NCBI RefSeq assembly: GCF_017640745.1
Contig: NZ_JAEPQA010000006.1
Span: 62,001-126,000, forward strand
Direction: 5' to 3'
Length of the DNA: 64,000 nt
DNA from: Nisaea sp.
GTDB lineage: Bacteria > Pseudomonadota > Alphaproteobacteria > Thalassobaculales > Thalassobaculaceae
A program made the translations under genes and the position numbers. Below the pieces are notes generated by a model that was not told the DNA's origin, searched no databases, and was given only the letters and a program-made list of their open reading frames with translations. Numbering within the stretch: position 1 is the stretch's first letter; every line of letters starts with the position of its first letter. Of the stretch, positions 52,488 to 60,125 are shown one piece after another.

Positions 52488-53201
52488 ATGCCCTACGTTT
52501 ATCCGATCCCCAATCTCCTGCCGCAGGAACTCGTCGCCGAAATCAACAACAGGATACAGTCCGAACCCGATGCCTGGGTCGATGCGCGGCATGCCGTCGA
52601 GCGCCGGAAAGGCGCGAAAAGCAATCAGGAGCTCGCCGCCGACAGCGATTTACGGATGCAGATCTCGGATGCGATCACGACAGTGCTGCGCGACTATCAG
52701 CGCCGGGAGTCCCTGCTCTTCACCTTCCTCGCCGCGCCGTCGAAAATCGGCAAGTTCCGTGTCTCCAAGACCGGGAAAGGCGGCTCGCACGGCGACCATA
52801 TGGACAGCAACGTCATGAGCCGGGGAACGGCGGAGGAAGTGCGCGCCGACCTCTCGATGACGATCTTCCTGTCCGACCCCGAGAGCTATGAGGGCGGTGA
52901 GCTGGTCATCGACAGCGACATGACCTTCGCGCCGAGTTTCAAGATGCCGGCCGGCGGCGCGGTGCTCTACGCCACCAACTCCATCCACCGGGTGAACCGG
53001 GTTACCGCCGGCGAGCGGCTCGCCGCCATCACCTGGATCGAGAGCGAGATCGCGGATGCCTTCATGCGCCAGATGAACGCAGACCTGCTGCAATGCCTGA
53101 ACGCGGTGTCGCAGAATGCGGAGCAGAACCCGCAGCTCTCGACCTTTCTCACGCTGAAACTGGAAAAGATCCGGAGCAACCTGCAGAAACGGGCGCGCTG
53201 A
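52488..53201 (+). CDS. PKHD-type Fe(II)/2-oxoglutarate-dependent hydroxylase (PiuC/YbiX-like)
   Basis: A 237-residue oxygenase. The iron facial triad is HxD at His104/Asp106 (GSHGDHMDSNVMSRG) and a distal His167 (YATNSIHRVNRV), with 2-oxoglutarate-binding Arg in the TAGERLAAITWIES segment. YEGGELVIDSD and PAGGAVLYATNSIH are characteristic of the PKHD class. YbiX/PiuC homologues often sit next to TonB-dependent iron receptors, but here it is alone, without a Fur box in the 100 bp before it. The protein substrate is unknown. Confidence 0.9.
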   Translation: MPYVYPIPNLLPQELVAEINNRIQSEPDAWVDARHAVERRKGAKSNQELAADSDLRMQISDAITTVLRDYQRRESLLFTFLAAPSKIGKFRVSKTGKGGSHGDHMDSNVMSRGTAEEVRADLSMTIFLSDPESYEGGELVIDSDMTFAPSFKMPAGGAVLYATNSIHRVNRVTAGERLAAITWIESEIADAFMRQMNADLLQCLNAVSQNAEQNPQLSTFLTLKLEKIRSNLQKRAR

Positions 53202-53211
53202 GCGCGTCCCT

Positions 53212-53436
53212 TCAGGCGCTGCGGTCCTTGTTCTTCGTGCCGTAGGTCCCGTCCGGATTCTGGACGAGATCGACGACGCCGTCTTCCTTCGCAGAGCCTT
53301 GCGAGGCAGAGCCGTTCCCGGCCGTTTCCTTCAGCTTCTGCTTGCGCGCCTGATCGAGCCGGGTCACCAGCTTGAAGCCGTACCAGATGGCCGCGAGAAC
53401 GGCGAAGAGAACGAGGATTTTCTGCAGACTGAACAT
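53212..53436 (-). CDS. Small membrane-anchored protein of unknown function
   Basis: A 74-residue protein: one N-terminal helix (LQKILVLFAVLAAIWYGFKLVT), a basic stretch (RLDQARKQKLKE), then a polar, probably disordered tail ending in VVDLVQNPDGTYGTKNKDRSA. The topology is N-out or anchor with a cytoplasmic tail. The C-terminal VxxPDGxY pattern resembles small conserved alphaproteobacterial proteins; no function is known to me. It is convergent with the PKHD gene. Confidence 0.7.
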   Translation of the reverse strand: MFSLQKILVLFAVLAAIWYGFKLVTRLDQARKQKLKETAGNGSASQGSAKEDGVVDLVQNPDGTYGTKNKDRSA

Positions 53437-53475
53437 TTGACCGTTTTAGCTGATCGCACCGGGAGTTCAAGAGCC

Positions 53476-54021
53476 TCAAGAAGGCTTGAGCAGATACCTG
53501 ACGACACCGTGACCGTGCGCCGGCACCTCGCGCCGCTCGACCAGCTCCATGCCGAGCTTCTCCAGCACCTTGTGCGAGACCGCGTTGTCGCCGCGCGAGA
53601 AGGCCACCAGTTCGGGCAGCTCGAGCACTTTCATGGCCACATCCCGCGCCGCCGTTGCCGCTTCCGTCGCATAGCCCTTGCCGCGAAAAGACGGAAACAG
53701 CCCGTAAGAGATCTCGACATCCTTGCCTTCGTCCACATGACGCAACCCGCATTCGCCGCAGAAGGCGCCGGTCTCCCGCTCCAGAACGGCGTAGAGACCG
53801 AATCCGTGCGTCTCCCAGTGCCGCATCAGAACGTCGAAGGCCGCGCTCGCCGCCTCCGGGTTCCTCGGGCCGTATTTCCGGATCGCCATGACCTCGGGAT
53901 CGCCGTAGAAGCGGATCATTTCCGTGCGGTCCGCCTCGACGAAGCGGCGCAGGGTGAGACGGTCTGTTTCCAGCCGCTCGGGCGCCGTCCTGACCATCCT
54001 GCTTTCGGGGGTTCTGTCCAT
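53476..54021 (-). CDS. GNAT-family N-acetyltransferase (RimJ/RimL-like)
   Basis: A 181-residue acetyltransferase of the Acetyltransf_3 type. The N-terminal LETDRLTLRRFVEADRTEMIRFYGDPEVM is the usual start, and the CoA motif appears as SYGLFPSFRGKGYATEAATAARDVAMKVLELPELVAFSRGDNAVSHKVLEKLGMELVERREV. Substrates in the class are ribosomal protein N-termini, spermidine or small molecules. The start at 54021 is the ATG just before the fold. Confidence 0.87.
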   Translation of the reverse strand: MDRTPESRMVRTAPERLETDRLTLRRFVEADRTEMIRFYGDPEVMAIRKYGPRNPEAASAAFDVLMRHWETHGFGLYAVLERETGAFCGECGLRHVDEGKDVEISYGLFPSFRGKGYATEAATAARDVAMKVLELPELVAFSRGDNAVSHKVLEKLGMELVERREVPAHGHGVVRYLLKPS

Positions 54022-54161
54022 GAAGCGAGACTATCAGGCGCCGGGCGCCGAACACAGCATTGCTGAAAGAAACTGTTGAATTACCGGCCCGTTGGTTCAT
54101 TTCTGAAAGAGCGAGCCGGAAAACCGGCGATGGGGTGCGTCCGGAGCGAGGGAGAGCCAGC

Positions 54162-55145
54162 ATGAAAGCCGCAGAACTGACACGTGTGGGACCTGCCGAG
54201 CAGGTCGTCGTCTGCAAGGAAGTCCCGGACGCCCCGGCGCCCGGCAAGGGCGAGGCGACGATCGAGCTGATCGCTTGTTCTATCAATCCGGCGGACATTC
54301 TCGGCATCGAGGGCAATTACGCCAGCATCCCCGAGACGCCCTCTCCCCTGGGGATCGAGGGCGCCGGTCGTGTGACCGCAATCGGCGATGGGGTGAAGGA
54401 CCTCGCGGTCGGCGATCTCGTGATGAGCCTCTACCGCGCGAACTGGAGCCAGCACCTGACCCTTCCGGCGGATCAACTGGTGAAGCTGCCGGCAAAAATC
54501 GATCCCGAACAGGCGGCGATGATGAAGGTCAACGCGGCAACCGCCCTGCTCATGCTGCAGAAATTCGTGAAGCTGAAGCCCGACGACTGGGTGATGCAGA
54601 ATGCGGCCAATTCCGGCGTCGGGACCGACGTGATCAAGCTTGCCCGCAAGCTCGACCTGCACACCGTCAGCGTCGTCCGCCGCAAGGAACTGATCCGGCC
54701 CATGCATGACATGGGCGCCAATGTCGTCGTGCTGGAAGGCCCGGACCTCGCGAAACGGGTCGCCTCGGCGACGAACGGCGCCGAGATCAAGCTCGGGCTC
54801 GATGCTGTCGCCGGCACCGCGGTTCAGGATATGGCCGAATGTCTCGCGCCCGGCGGCACCATCGTGAATTACGGACTGCTGAGCGGAAAGCCGTGCACGC
54901 TCGACCCGCACCAGGTCGTCTTCCGCGACATCACCCTCACCGGCTTCTGGCTGGCAAAGCTGATGCGCGGCATGTCGAAGAAAAAGATCCGGGAGCTCTA
55001 CGGGGAACTCTCCGGGTATTTCCTCGACGGCACACTCAAGGTCGCGGTCGAGGCGCGGTACGGGCTGGAAGACATCCAGAAGGCGATGGCCCATGCCAAG
55101 CGAGAGGGCCGGGGCGGCAAGGTCCTGCTGCGCCCGAACGGGTGA
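54162..55145 (+). CDS. Zinc-independent MDR reductase, 2-enoyl thioester reductase-like
   Basis: A 327-residue medium-chain dehydrogenase/reductase. The N-terminal GroES-like domain includes SINPADILGIEGNYASIPETPSPLGIEGAGRVTAIGDGVKDLAVGDLV, with no zinc-ligand cysteines. The nucleotide fold has MQNAANSGVGTDVIKLARKLDLHTVSVVRRKEL, whose Arg pair suggests NADPH. LDAVAGTAVQDMAECLAPGGTIVNYGLLSG and VVFRDITLTGFWLAKLM resemble the MECR/Etr1 branch. It likely reduces an enoyl thioester or quinone. The ATG at 54162 follows GGGAGAG. Confidence 0.87.
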   Translation: MKAAELTRVGPAEQVVVCKEVPDAPAPGKGEATIELIACSINPADILGIEGNYASIPETPSPLGIEGAGRVTAIGDGVKDLAVGDLVMSLYRANWSQHLTLPADQLVKLPAKIDPEQAAMMKVNAATALLMLQKFVKLKPDDWVMQNAANSGVGTDVIKLARKLDLHTVSVVRRKELIRPMHDMGANVVVLEGPDLAKRVASATNGAEIKLGLDAVAGTAVQDMAECLAPGGTIVNYGLLSGKPCTLDPHQVVFRDITLTGFWLAKLMRGMSKKKIRELYGELSGYFLDGTLKVAVEARYGLEDIQKAMAHAKREGRGGKVLLRPNG

Positions 55146-55148
55146 GGC

Positions 55149-56006
55149 TCAGAGCCCGAACCTGTTCCAGAGCAGCCGCTCCTCGATCGCCGCGATCAGA
55201 CCGTGCGCGAGGGACGGCATCTCTCCCGCCGAACCTGACGAACGGCTTCCGCGCCGGAGCCTTTGCCAGAACGAGACGCGCGGACCGTAGCTCCGGAAGC
55301 GCACGTCCTCGCCATAGCGCTCCCGCATCACCGTGCGAAGGTCGCCGAGCCGGTCGACGATGCCGAGTGCGAGCGCCTTCTGGCCGGTCCAGACCGCGCC
55401 GCTGAACAGCTCCTCGTCCTCGCCCTTGAGCTTGCCGCCGCGGCGCCGGCGGACGACCTTCTTGAAGCCCTCGTAGAGATCCTGCTGCAGGGCCTCCAGC
55501 CGCTCCACATCCTCAGGTTTTTCAGCCTGGAACGGGTCAAGCATGCCCTTCGCCGTGCCCTTGGTGTGAACCCGGCGCTCGATCCCGAGCTTCGCGATCG
55601 CGTCCTGCAGACCGAAGCCCGCCGTGATCACGCCGATGGAGCCGACCACGGAGGACGGGTGCGCGACGATCTCGTCTGCCGCCTGGGCGATCCAGTATCC
55701 GCCGGAAGCGCAGAGATCCTCGGTGAAGGCGATGACCGGCTTCTCATATTCGCGGGCCAGCGCCTCGATCCGGCTCTTGATCAGGTCCGACTGCACCGGC
55801 GAGCCGCCGGGAGAATTGATCAGCAGAGCCACCGCACTGGTCCGGCGAGAGGCGAAGGCGGCTTCGAGGATACCGTCGAAGCGCTCGATATTAAGCCCCT
55901 GGCGGAACGAGCCGAGATCGCCGATGGGGCCTTTCAAACGGATCACCGCGACCTCGGGATCGCGCGGATGGAACGGGTTGAGCCACGACCAGCGGCGACG
56001 GGGCAT
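55149..56006 (-). CDS. S49-family signal-peptide peptidase-like serine protease (SohB/SppA)
   Basis: A 285-residue single-domain S49 protease. The core reads VALLINSPGGSPVQSDLIKSRIEALAREYEKPVIAFTEDLCASGGYW with nucleophile Ser101. Lys153, 52 residues later (GTAKGMLDPF), matches the Ser-Lys spacing of Bacillus SppA. VGSIGVITAGFG and SGAVWTGQKALALGIVDRLGD complete the fold. There is no clear signal peptide or membrane helix at the N-terminus, unlike SohB. It probably degrades leftover signal peptides or other membrane fragments. The ATG at 56006 has GAGGAG seven bases upstream. Confidence 0.9.
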   Translation of the reverse strand: MPRRRWSWLNPFHPRDPEVAVIRLKGPIGDLGSFRQGLNIERFDGILEAAFASRRTSAVALLINSPGGSPVQSDLIKSRIEALAREYEKPVIAFTEDLCASGGYWIAQAADEIVAHPSSVVGSIGVITAGFGLQDAIAKLGIERRVHTKGTAKGMLDPFQAEKPEDVERLEALQQDLYEGFKKVVRRRRGGKLKGEDEELFSGAVWTGQKALALGIVDRLGDLRTVMRERYGEDVRFRSYGPRVSFWQRLRRGSRSSGSAGEMPSLAHGLIAAIEERLLWNRFGL

Positions 56007-56017
56007 CTGCTGCTCCT

Positions 56018-56794
56018 CTATTCGGACGGGGCCGGCGCCAGCGCGCACCCGGTCTCCAGGGCGGCAGCGACGGCCGGGGAATAACTCCCATCCATATTGT
56101 GCAGGACGATCCCGCTTGAAAGGGCAAGCGGGGAGCGCACGCCCTTGCGCGCGATCAGCACCACCCGCTTCGCCCGCCGTCCCGGCTTCGGATAGAGCGG
56201 ATGGACCTCGATCCCGCCGAAGCGCCGGTCGAGCGGCGCCAGCAGGTCCGCCAGCCGGTCCGCCCGCTGGATCATCGCGAACCGCCCCTTGTGCCGGAGT
56301 GCACGGAACGCGGCCTCGATCCAGTCCGCCGCCACACTATTCGCCTCGACATGCGCCGCCGCCTTCAACCGGTTCGCCGACGGGTCGGCCGTCTCCGGCG
56401 CCTGGTAGGGCGGGTTGGCGAGCACGAGATCGAATGCGCCTTCCTCGAACAGCGGCGGGCGCGCCTCGATCCGTCCCTGCCGGACCTCGAAACGGTCGGC
56501 GGCGCCGTTCAGCACGGCGTTCCGGCGGGCGAGCTCGCACATTTCCGGCTCCGCCTCGATGCCGGCGACCGAGAGTTCCGGCACACGCGCCAGCAGGCAG
56601 AGCGGGATCGCCCCCGCGCCGCAGCCGAGATCCAGCACGCGCATGCCCGCCTCCGCCGGCGCCATCGCCGCCAGCAGAACCGGATCGATTGCGGCGCGAT
56701 ACCCGGCTGCCGGCTGCAGAAAGCGCACCCTGCCGCCGAGCAGGCTGTCCTCGGTGACCGCCACCGGAGGCTCAGTCTTCGTCGAGAGGCTCAC
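56018..56794 (-). CDS. TrmN6-like tRNA1(Val) adenine-N6 methyltransferase
   Basis: A 258-residue class I SAM methyltransferase. It begins TEDSLLGGRVRFLQPAAGYRAAIDPVLLAA, the conserved TrmN6 start. Motif I is VLDLGCGAGAIPLCLL and the N6-adenine catalytic motif is LANPPYQAPE (NPPY). Ala37 of tRNA-Val is the known E. coli target. The GTG at 56794 is preceded by GGAGGAGGCGG; it overlaps the end of the upstream gene by 23 bases, so the two are coupled. Downstream is the S49 protease. Confidence 0.85.
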   Translation of the reverse strand: MSLSTKTEPPVAVTEDSLLGGRVRFLQPAAGYRAAIDPVLLAAMAPAEAGMRVLDLGCGAGAIPLCLLARVPELSVAGIEAEPEMCELARRNAVLNGAADRFEVRQGRIEARPPLFEEGAFDLVLANPPYQAPETADPSANRLKAAAHVEANSVAADWIEAAFRALRHKGRFAMIQRADRLADLLAPLDRRFGGIEVHPLYPKPGRRAKRVVLIARKGVRSPLALSSGIVLHNMDGSYSPAVAAALETGCALAPAPSE

Positions 56795-56990
56795 CCGCCT
56801 CCTCCAGAACGCGTTTCGCCAGATCATAATCCTCGTCGCGGACCGCAAGCCGGCGCGGGATCGCGTTGGCGCTGCCTTCGAGCACGCTCATATGACTGTC
56901 GAGCACCAGCGGCTCGACCCCGGCATCGCGCAGCAGCGCGCCAAGGAAGGAAAGCCGGACAAGGTCGGTCGTACGCAGCAGTTCCTTCAT
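56772..56990 (-). CDS. DUF2007-type putative signal-transducing protein
   Basis: A 72-residue small cytoplasmic protein: LLRTTDLVRLSFLGALLRDAGVEPLVLDSHMSVLEGSANAIPRRLAVRDEDYDLAKRVLEEAGEPLDED. The pattern (L.......A..L...L...GI.....D........G....R..V...D...A..ll) is that of DUF2007, also called putative signal-transducing protein. No biochemical role is established. It overlaps the methyltransferase start and is divergent from the polyprenyl synthase gene, a common arrangement in this class of bacteria. Confidence 0.8.
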   Translation of the reverse strand: MKELLRTTDLVRLSFLGALLRDAGVEPLVLDSHMSVLEGSANAIPRRLAVRDEDYDLAKRVLEEAGEPLDED

Positions 56991-57143
56991 GGCGAGTTCC
57001 CGGAAACCTGTATCTCTTGCGGACCGTCGCGGTGGCATATTTCGCTGTGCGGCACCGAAGCGCGGGCGCGAGACTTGACCGCCCGATTTGCGGACCTATG
57101 CTCGCTGCGCGATTGAAGGGCGTCAAGCGACACGGAGTTTGCC

Positions 57144-58160
57144 TTGGGCGTGGTTGTGGATTTCGGAGACGGCGGAAAGCGCAAGGCTTCCATCGAGGGC
57201 CTCTCGAATTTGGTGAAGGCCGATCTCGACCGGGTCAACAAGACCATCATCGAGAACATGCAGAGCCCGGTGGCGCTGATCCCGCAGCTCGCGGGTCACC
57301 TGATCGCCGCCGGCGGCAAGCGCCTTCGCCCGATGCTGACCCTCGGCGCGGCCGCGCTCTGCGGCTACAAGGGCGAGCGGCATGTGAAGCTCGCGGCCTG
57401 CGTCGAGTTCATCCATACCGCCACCCTGCTGCATGACGACGTGGTCGACGAGAGCGAGCTCCGGCGCGGCCGGGAAAGCGCCAACGCGGTCTGGGGCAAC
57501 CAGGCGAGCGTTCTGGTCGGCGACTTCCTGTTCAGCCGCTCCTTCCAGCTGATGACCGCCGACGGGTCGATCGAGGTCATGCGTATCCTCTCCGAGGCCA
57601 GTGCCGTGATCGCCGAGGGCGAGGTGCAGCAGCTCATCACCACCAACGACACCGAGACCGACGAGAGCGCCTATCTCGAGGTGATCCGCGGCAAGACCGC
57701 GAAGCTCTTTGCTGCCGCCGCCGAAGTCGGCGCGGTGGTCGCCGAACGCCCGAAGGCGGAGCAGCAGGCGCTCGAGAGCTACGGCATGAATCTCGGCATC
57801 GCCTTCCAGCTCGTGGACGACGTGCTGGACTATTCGGCGCAGCAGGAGAAGCTCGGCAAGACCGTCGGCGACGATTTCCAGGAGGGCAAGATCACCCTGC
57901 CGGTGATCCTCGCCTTCCGCCGCGGCGACGACGAGGAGCGCGCCTTCTGGCGCCGCACCCTGCAGGATCTCGACCAGCAGGACGGCGACCTCGCCCATGC
58001 GCAGGCGCTGATGGCGAAGCACAACACGCTCGCCGACAGCCTCGACCGCGCCCGCCACTACGCCGCCATCGCGCGCGACGCGCTCGGGCTTTTCGAGGAC
58101 GGGGACGCCAAGCAGGCGCTGATCGACGTGGTCGATTTCTGCGTCGAACGGGCCTATTGA
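57144..58160 (+). CDS. ispB: Long-chain polyprenyl diphosphate synthase (octa-/decaprenyl type)
   Basis: Builds the ubiquinone side chain from isopentenyl diphosphate. The 338-residue protein has the first Asp-rich motif in LLHDDVVDESELRRGRESANAVWGNQASVLVGDF and the second in FQLVDDVLDYSAQQEKLGKTVGDDFQEGKITLPVI, and GGKRLRPMLTLGAAALCG near the N-terminus. The small residues before the first Asp motif fit a long product; C8 versus C10 cannot be fixed from sequence. The start is a TTG at 57144 with GGAG six bases upstream, or the GTG at 57150. Confidence 0.92.
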   Translation: MGVVVDFGDGGKRKASIEGLSNLVKADLDRVNKTIIENMQSPVALIPQLAGHLIAAGGKRLRPMLTLGAAALCGYKGERHVKLAACVEFIHTATLLHDDVVDESELRRGRESANAVWGNQASVLVGDFLFSRSFQLMTADGSIEVMRILSEASAVIAEGEVQQLITTNDTETDESAYLEVIRGKTAKLFAAAAEVGAVVAERPKAEQQALESYGMNLGIAFQLVDDVLDYSAQQEKLGKTVGDDFQEGKITLPVILAFRRGDDEERAFWRRTLQDLDQQDGDLAHAQALMAKHNTLADSLDRARHYAAIARDALGLFEDGDAKQALIDVVDFCVERAY

Positions 58161-58202
58161 GCGGCGATCCGCAAAAACTTGTAACGGAATGAAAATCACC
58201 GC

Positions 58203-58231
58203 TTGATGCGGTCGGGAGGCCACGCTATATA
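58203..58231 (+). promoter_or_regulatory. Promoter of tRNA-Pro
   Basis: TTGATG (58203-58208) and TATATA (58226-58231) with a 17-bp spacer form a good sigma-70 promoter, 17 bp before the mature tRNA 5' end. Confidence 0.65.
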
Positions 58232-58247
58232 GCGCCCTCTCGTCGGT

Positions 58248-58324
58248 CGGGGAGTAGCTCAGCCTGGTAGAGCACTGTCTTCGGGAGGCAGGGGCCGGAG
58301 GTTCGAATCCTCTCTCCCCGACCA
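58248..58324 (+). tRNA. tRNA-Pro, anticodon CGG
   Basis: A 77-base cloverleaf with encoded CCA. The acceptor arms are CGGGGAG and CTCCCCG, the D arm is GCTC-GAGC, and the anticodon stem CTGTC-GGCAG holds the loop TTCGGGA, giving anticodon CGG (reads CCG). The T loop is TTCGAAT. The 3' 46 bases are also the left attachment repeat of the downstream element, so integration left this tRNA intact. Confidence 0.97.
58279..58324 (+). repeat. attL: left copy of a 46-bp direct repeat in tRNA-Pro
   Basis: The segment from the anticodon loop (CTTCGGGAGG) to the CCA end is repeated without mismatch at 59999-60044. The bases just outside both ends differ between the copies, so the repeat length is exactly 46 bp. 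Site-specific integrases commonly use tRNA 3' halves and recreate them. Confidence 0.92.
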
Positions 58325-58359
58325 AAATTTCCTAAGGAAATCAACGAGTTACAAAAAGA

Positions 58360-58386
58360 AGACCGCCTTCGAGGCGGTCTTTTTTT
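58360..58386 (+). terminator. Rho-independent terminator after tRNA-Pro
   Basis: AGACCGCCT and AGGCGGTCT form a perfect 9-bp stem around TCG at 58360-58380, followed by a run of Ts to 58386. It lies 36 bp after the tRNA CCA end and inside the integrated element, so the element supplies the current terminator for the tRNA. Confidence 0.9.
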
Positions 58387-58575
58387 GCCATAATTTTATG
58401 GTGATTATGGTGAGTTTATGTCAGATCCAAAAATAATTGGATCGCCTATTTGAGGATTATTTCCTCTCAACCCAAACAAATCACTGTAAAAAGATAGCAA
58501 AACAATACTACAGGAAGCCCATTCTATTCCTCATCGCTGAAAAAGTGTGCCGACGGTTTATTTTTGTAAGCACAC

Positions 58576-59172
58576 TCATTCTTTGGATGGCAGATACAAC
58601 TCCGCAGTGCTTATAGATTCTAGCACCTGATCTTGCGGATCGATGTCTTCGTGAGGCTGCTCACATACTTCAGACGACACACCACGCAGGACACTGAGCC
58701 GGCGTTCAAGGGCATCAGCAATCCCGATTAAGCTGAAGATGCACGAAGCTACGTCGCCGATATCTTTAGCTTCGGCCTCTGCGCTTTGTCCGTAGATACG
58801 ATTCTGATCTTTCTTACCGCCAGTGTACCAGATGACATTGAAGTTGCCGGTCTCTGGATGTTTCCCCCACAAACCATGTGCGTAGTGATTGCGCCAGGTC
58901 TGCACCTCCTCCACATACTTCTCCAGTGTACTAATCGCGCTTCCCGCCTTCTCGTCGTTGATATGCCGGTCAAACAACAGCCGCAGCATGATCAACTTCG
59001 AGCGCATGTTTATCCTGGTAGTGATGATCCTTCCGGTCTTGTTGTCGGCGTCAAGGATGCGCCAGATCGATCGATCAATAGATGATTCGAGGTAAGCCCA
59101 AGCGGCCATGACCTTGCCTATCTGTTCATATTGTTCGGTTGAGAGCTCAGGCGTGATGACGTATGTGGGCAT
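58576..59172 (-). CDS. Unknown protein with HEPN-like RX4H motif
   Basis: A 198-residue, probably cytoplasmic, helical protein, the only clear gene in the tRNA-Pro element. In the middle, TWRNHYAHG (residues 92-100) presents Arg94 and His99 with four residues between, the RX4-6H pattern of HEPN ribonucleases found in toxin-antitoxin, abortive infection and CRISPR proteins. An aromatic-rich N-terminal helix (VMAAWAYLESSIDRSIWRIL) and a later helical segment (ASCIFSLIGIADALERRL) fit a HEPN four-helix bundle. I do not recognise the exact family and no antitoxin-like partner is adjacent. Codon usage is AT-richer than the chromosome, pointing to transfer. Confidence 0.7.
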   Translation of the reverse strand: MPTYVITPELSTEQYEQIGKVMAAWAYLESSIDRSIWRILDADNKTGRIITTRINMRSKLIMLRLLFDRHINDEKAGSAISTLEKYVEEVQTWRNHYAHGLWGKHPETGNFNVIWYTGGKKDQNRIYGQSAEAEAKDIGDVASCIFSLIGIADALERRLSVLRGVSSEVCEQPHEDIDPQDQVLESISTAELYLPSKE

Positions 59173-59998
59173 TGGGACGCTCCGAATTGAATACGATCCG
59201 ACGTGGAATGAAGTCGCAATCTCGTGTCAAAACGAAACGGGACGCCGAAGCGCCCCGCCGCCGTTCATCCAAGTAGGGCGTAGGCAGCAACTAGCCATTT
59301 AAGGCAGTTGGCCACGTCCAAGTGGACAGTCAGCTGTGCTGTGAATCTCATCACGCTCTCGCATAACGAGCCCACAGGCCTGTGAGCGTTTCGCTCTGCA
59401 TTTGTATACCGCCCCGTGCATGGCGGTTGCCTGCCCCTATGTACAACTTGGAGCTGGCATCGGACACAGTCCCCGATTGCTTCACCTTTTCCTTCCATCT
59501 CTTTGGTAAGGCGGGCCATTGGCTTGCGCCCATCGCCGAGGCTAAGGAACAGGGCCGGATCGGCTATGCACCCTTTAGCCGCTCCCGGTACGGAGCGACA
59601 CACGGCCTACCTGAGCCGTTCCCTCCATCAGGGATCGCCCACTGGGCTCCCCTTTGGCGAGTGCTGGCATTGTGACTGATTCAATCATTGAGAGTCGATA
59701 GGTAGAAGTTTAACCACGCCAACGAGATCACCCAGTGTCTCGCTGGAGCACTCGACAGAAGTTGAGGCACCCGATTGCGAACGACACTGCCTCGGTAGGT
59801 CAGGGGTTGAGCATGACCCCTGCCTTGATAATACAGGGGTCATACACCCTCTCAGCTAACCTGCTACGGTAGGAACTTGGCGGAATCCCTAGGCGTTCAC
59901 CCAGAGCAGGACGAAATAGACTCATCTGAGCTATCTTTTTCCCTACGCTTAAGTCTTTGGATATGTTGAGAAAATATCTTTTAGTATCGATTGGCTTA
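59173..59998. other. Element interior without a recognised gene
   Basis: This 826-bp stretch has several short open frames on both strands (up to about 110 codons), none with ribosome site, similarity or codon pattern that convinces me. It may contain a decayed integrase or non-coding parts of the element. Apart from the inverted repeat at 59813-59843 I see no structure. Confidence 0.5.
59813..59843. repeat. 10-bp perfect inverted repeat inside the element
   Basis: ATGACCCCTG (59813-59822) and CAGGGGTCAT (59834-59843) are perfect inverted arms around an 11-base AT-rich loop. It lies 155 bp from the right attachment repeat, a place where excision-factor or integrase arm sites often occur. It could also be a transcription terminator without a T tract. 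Confidence 0.6.
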
Positions 59999-60044
59999 CT
60001 TCGGGAGGCAGGGGCCGGAGGTTCGAATCCTCTCTCCCCGACCA
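59999..60044 (+). repeat. attR: right copy of the 46-bp tRNA-Pro repeat
   Basis: Exact copy of 58279-58324, covering the anticodon loop, T arm, acceptor 3' half and CCA of tRNA-Pro without the 5' half. It is not a functional tRNA; it is the original chromosomal tRNA 3' end displaced by the insertion. Confidence 0.93.
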
Positions 60045-60125
60045 TTTAACCTCACTGCCTCACCCCTTCATTTCCGTATCTGTCGCCCTCGGGGGTACCG
60101 GGATATTTCCCGGGCCCGGACCGCG

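Larger units (their letters stand above)
58325..60044. mobile_element. Small tRNA-Pro-integrated element (1.7 kb, no recognised integrase)
   Basis: Sequence between the two 46-bp repeats is AT-richer than the flanks and interrupts the spacing between tRNA-Pro and the epoxide hydrolase gene. Cargo visible is one protein gene (58576-59172, minus strand) with a HEPN-like motif, a terminator near the left end and a 10-bp inverted repeat at 59813-59843. No tyrosine or serine recombinase is apparent, so it is either a deletion remnant of a larger island or a small element mobilised in trans. Confidence 0.75.

Noticed and set aside
57123-58325. Minus-strand frames starting with MVGERGFEPPAPASR, here and at 59800-60045
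   Set aside because: This peptide is the antisense translation of the tRNA 3' half, a known annotation artefact. The frames carry no other support.
59265-59675. Short frames on both strands inside the tRNA-Pro element, considered as an integrase remnant
   Set aside because: No Arg-His-Arg-Tyr pattern or resolvase motif could be recognised and no ribosome site stands out.
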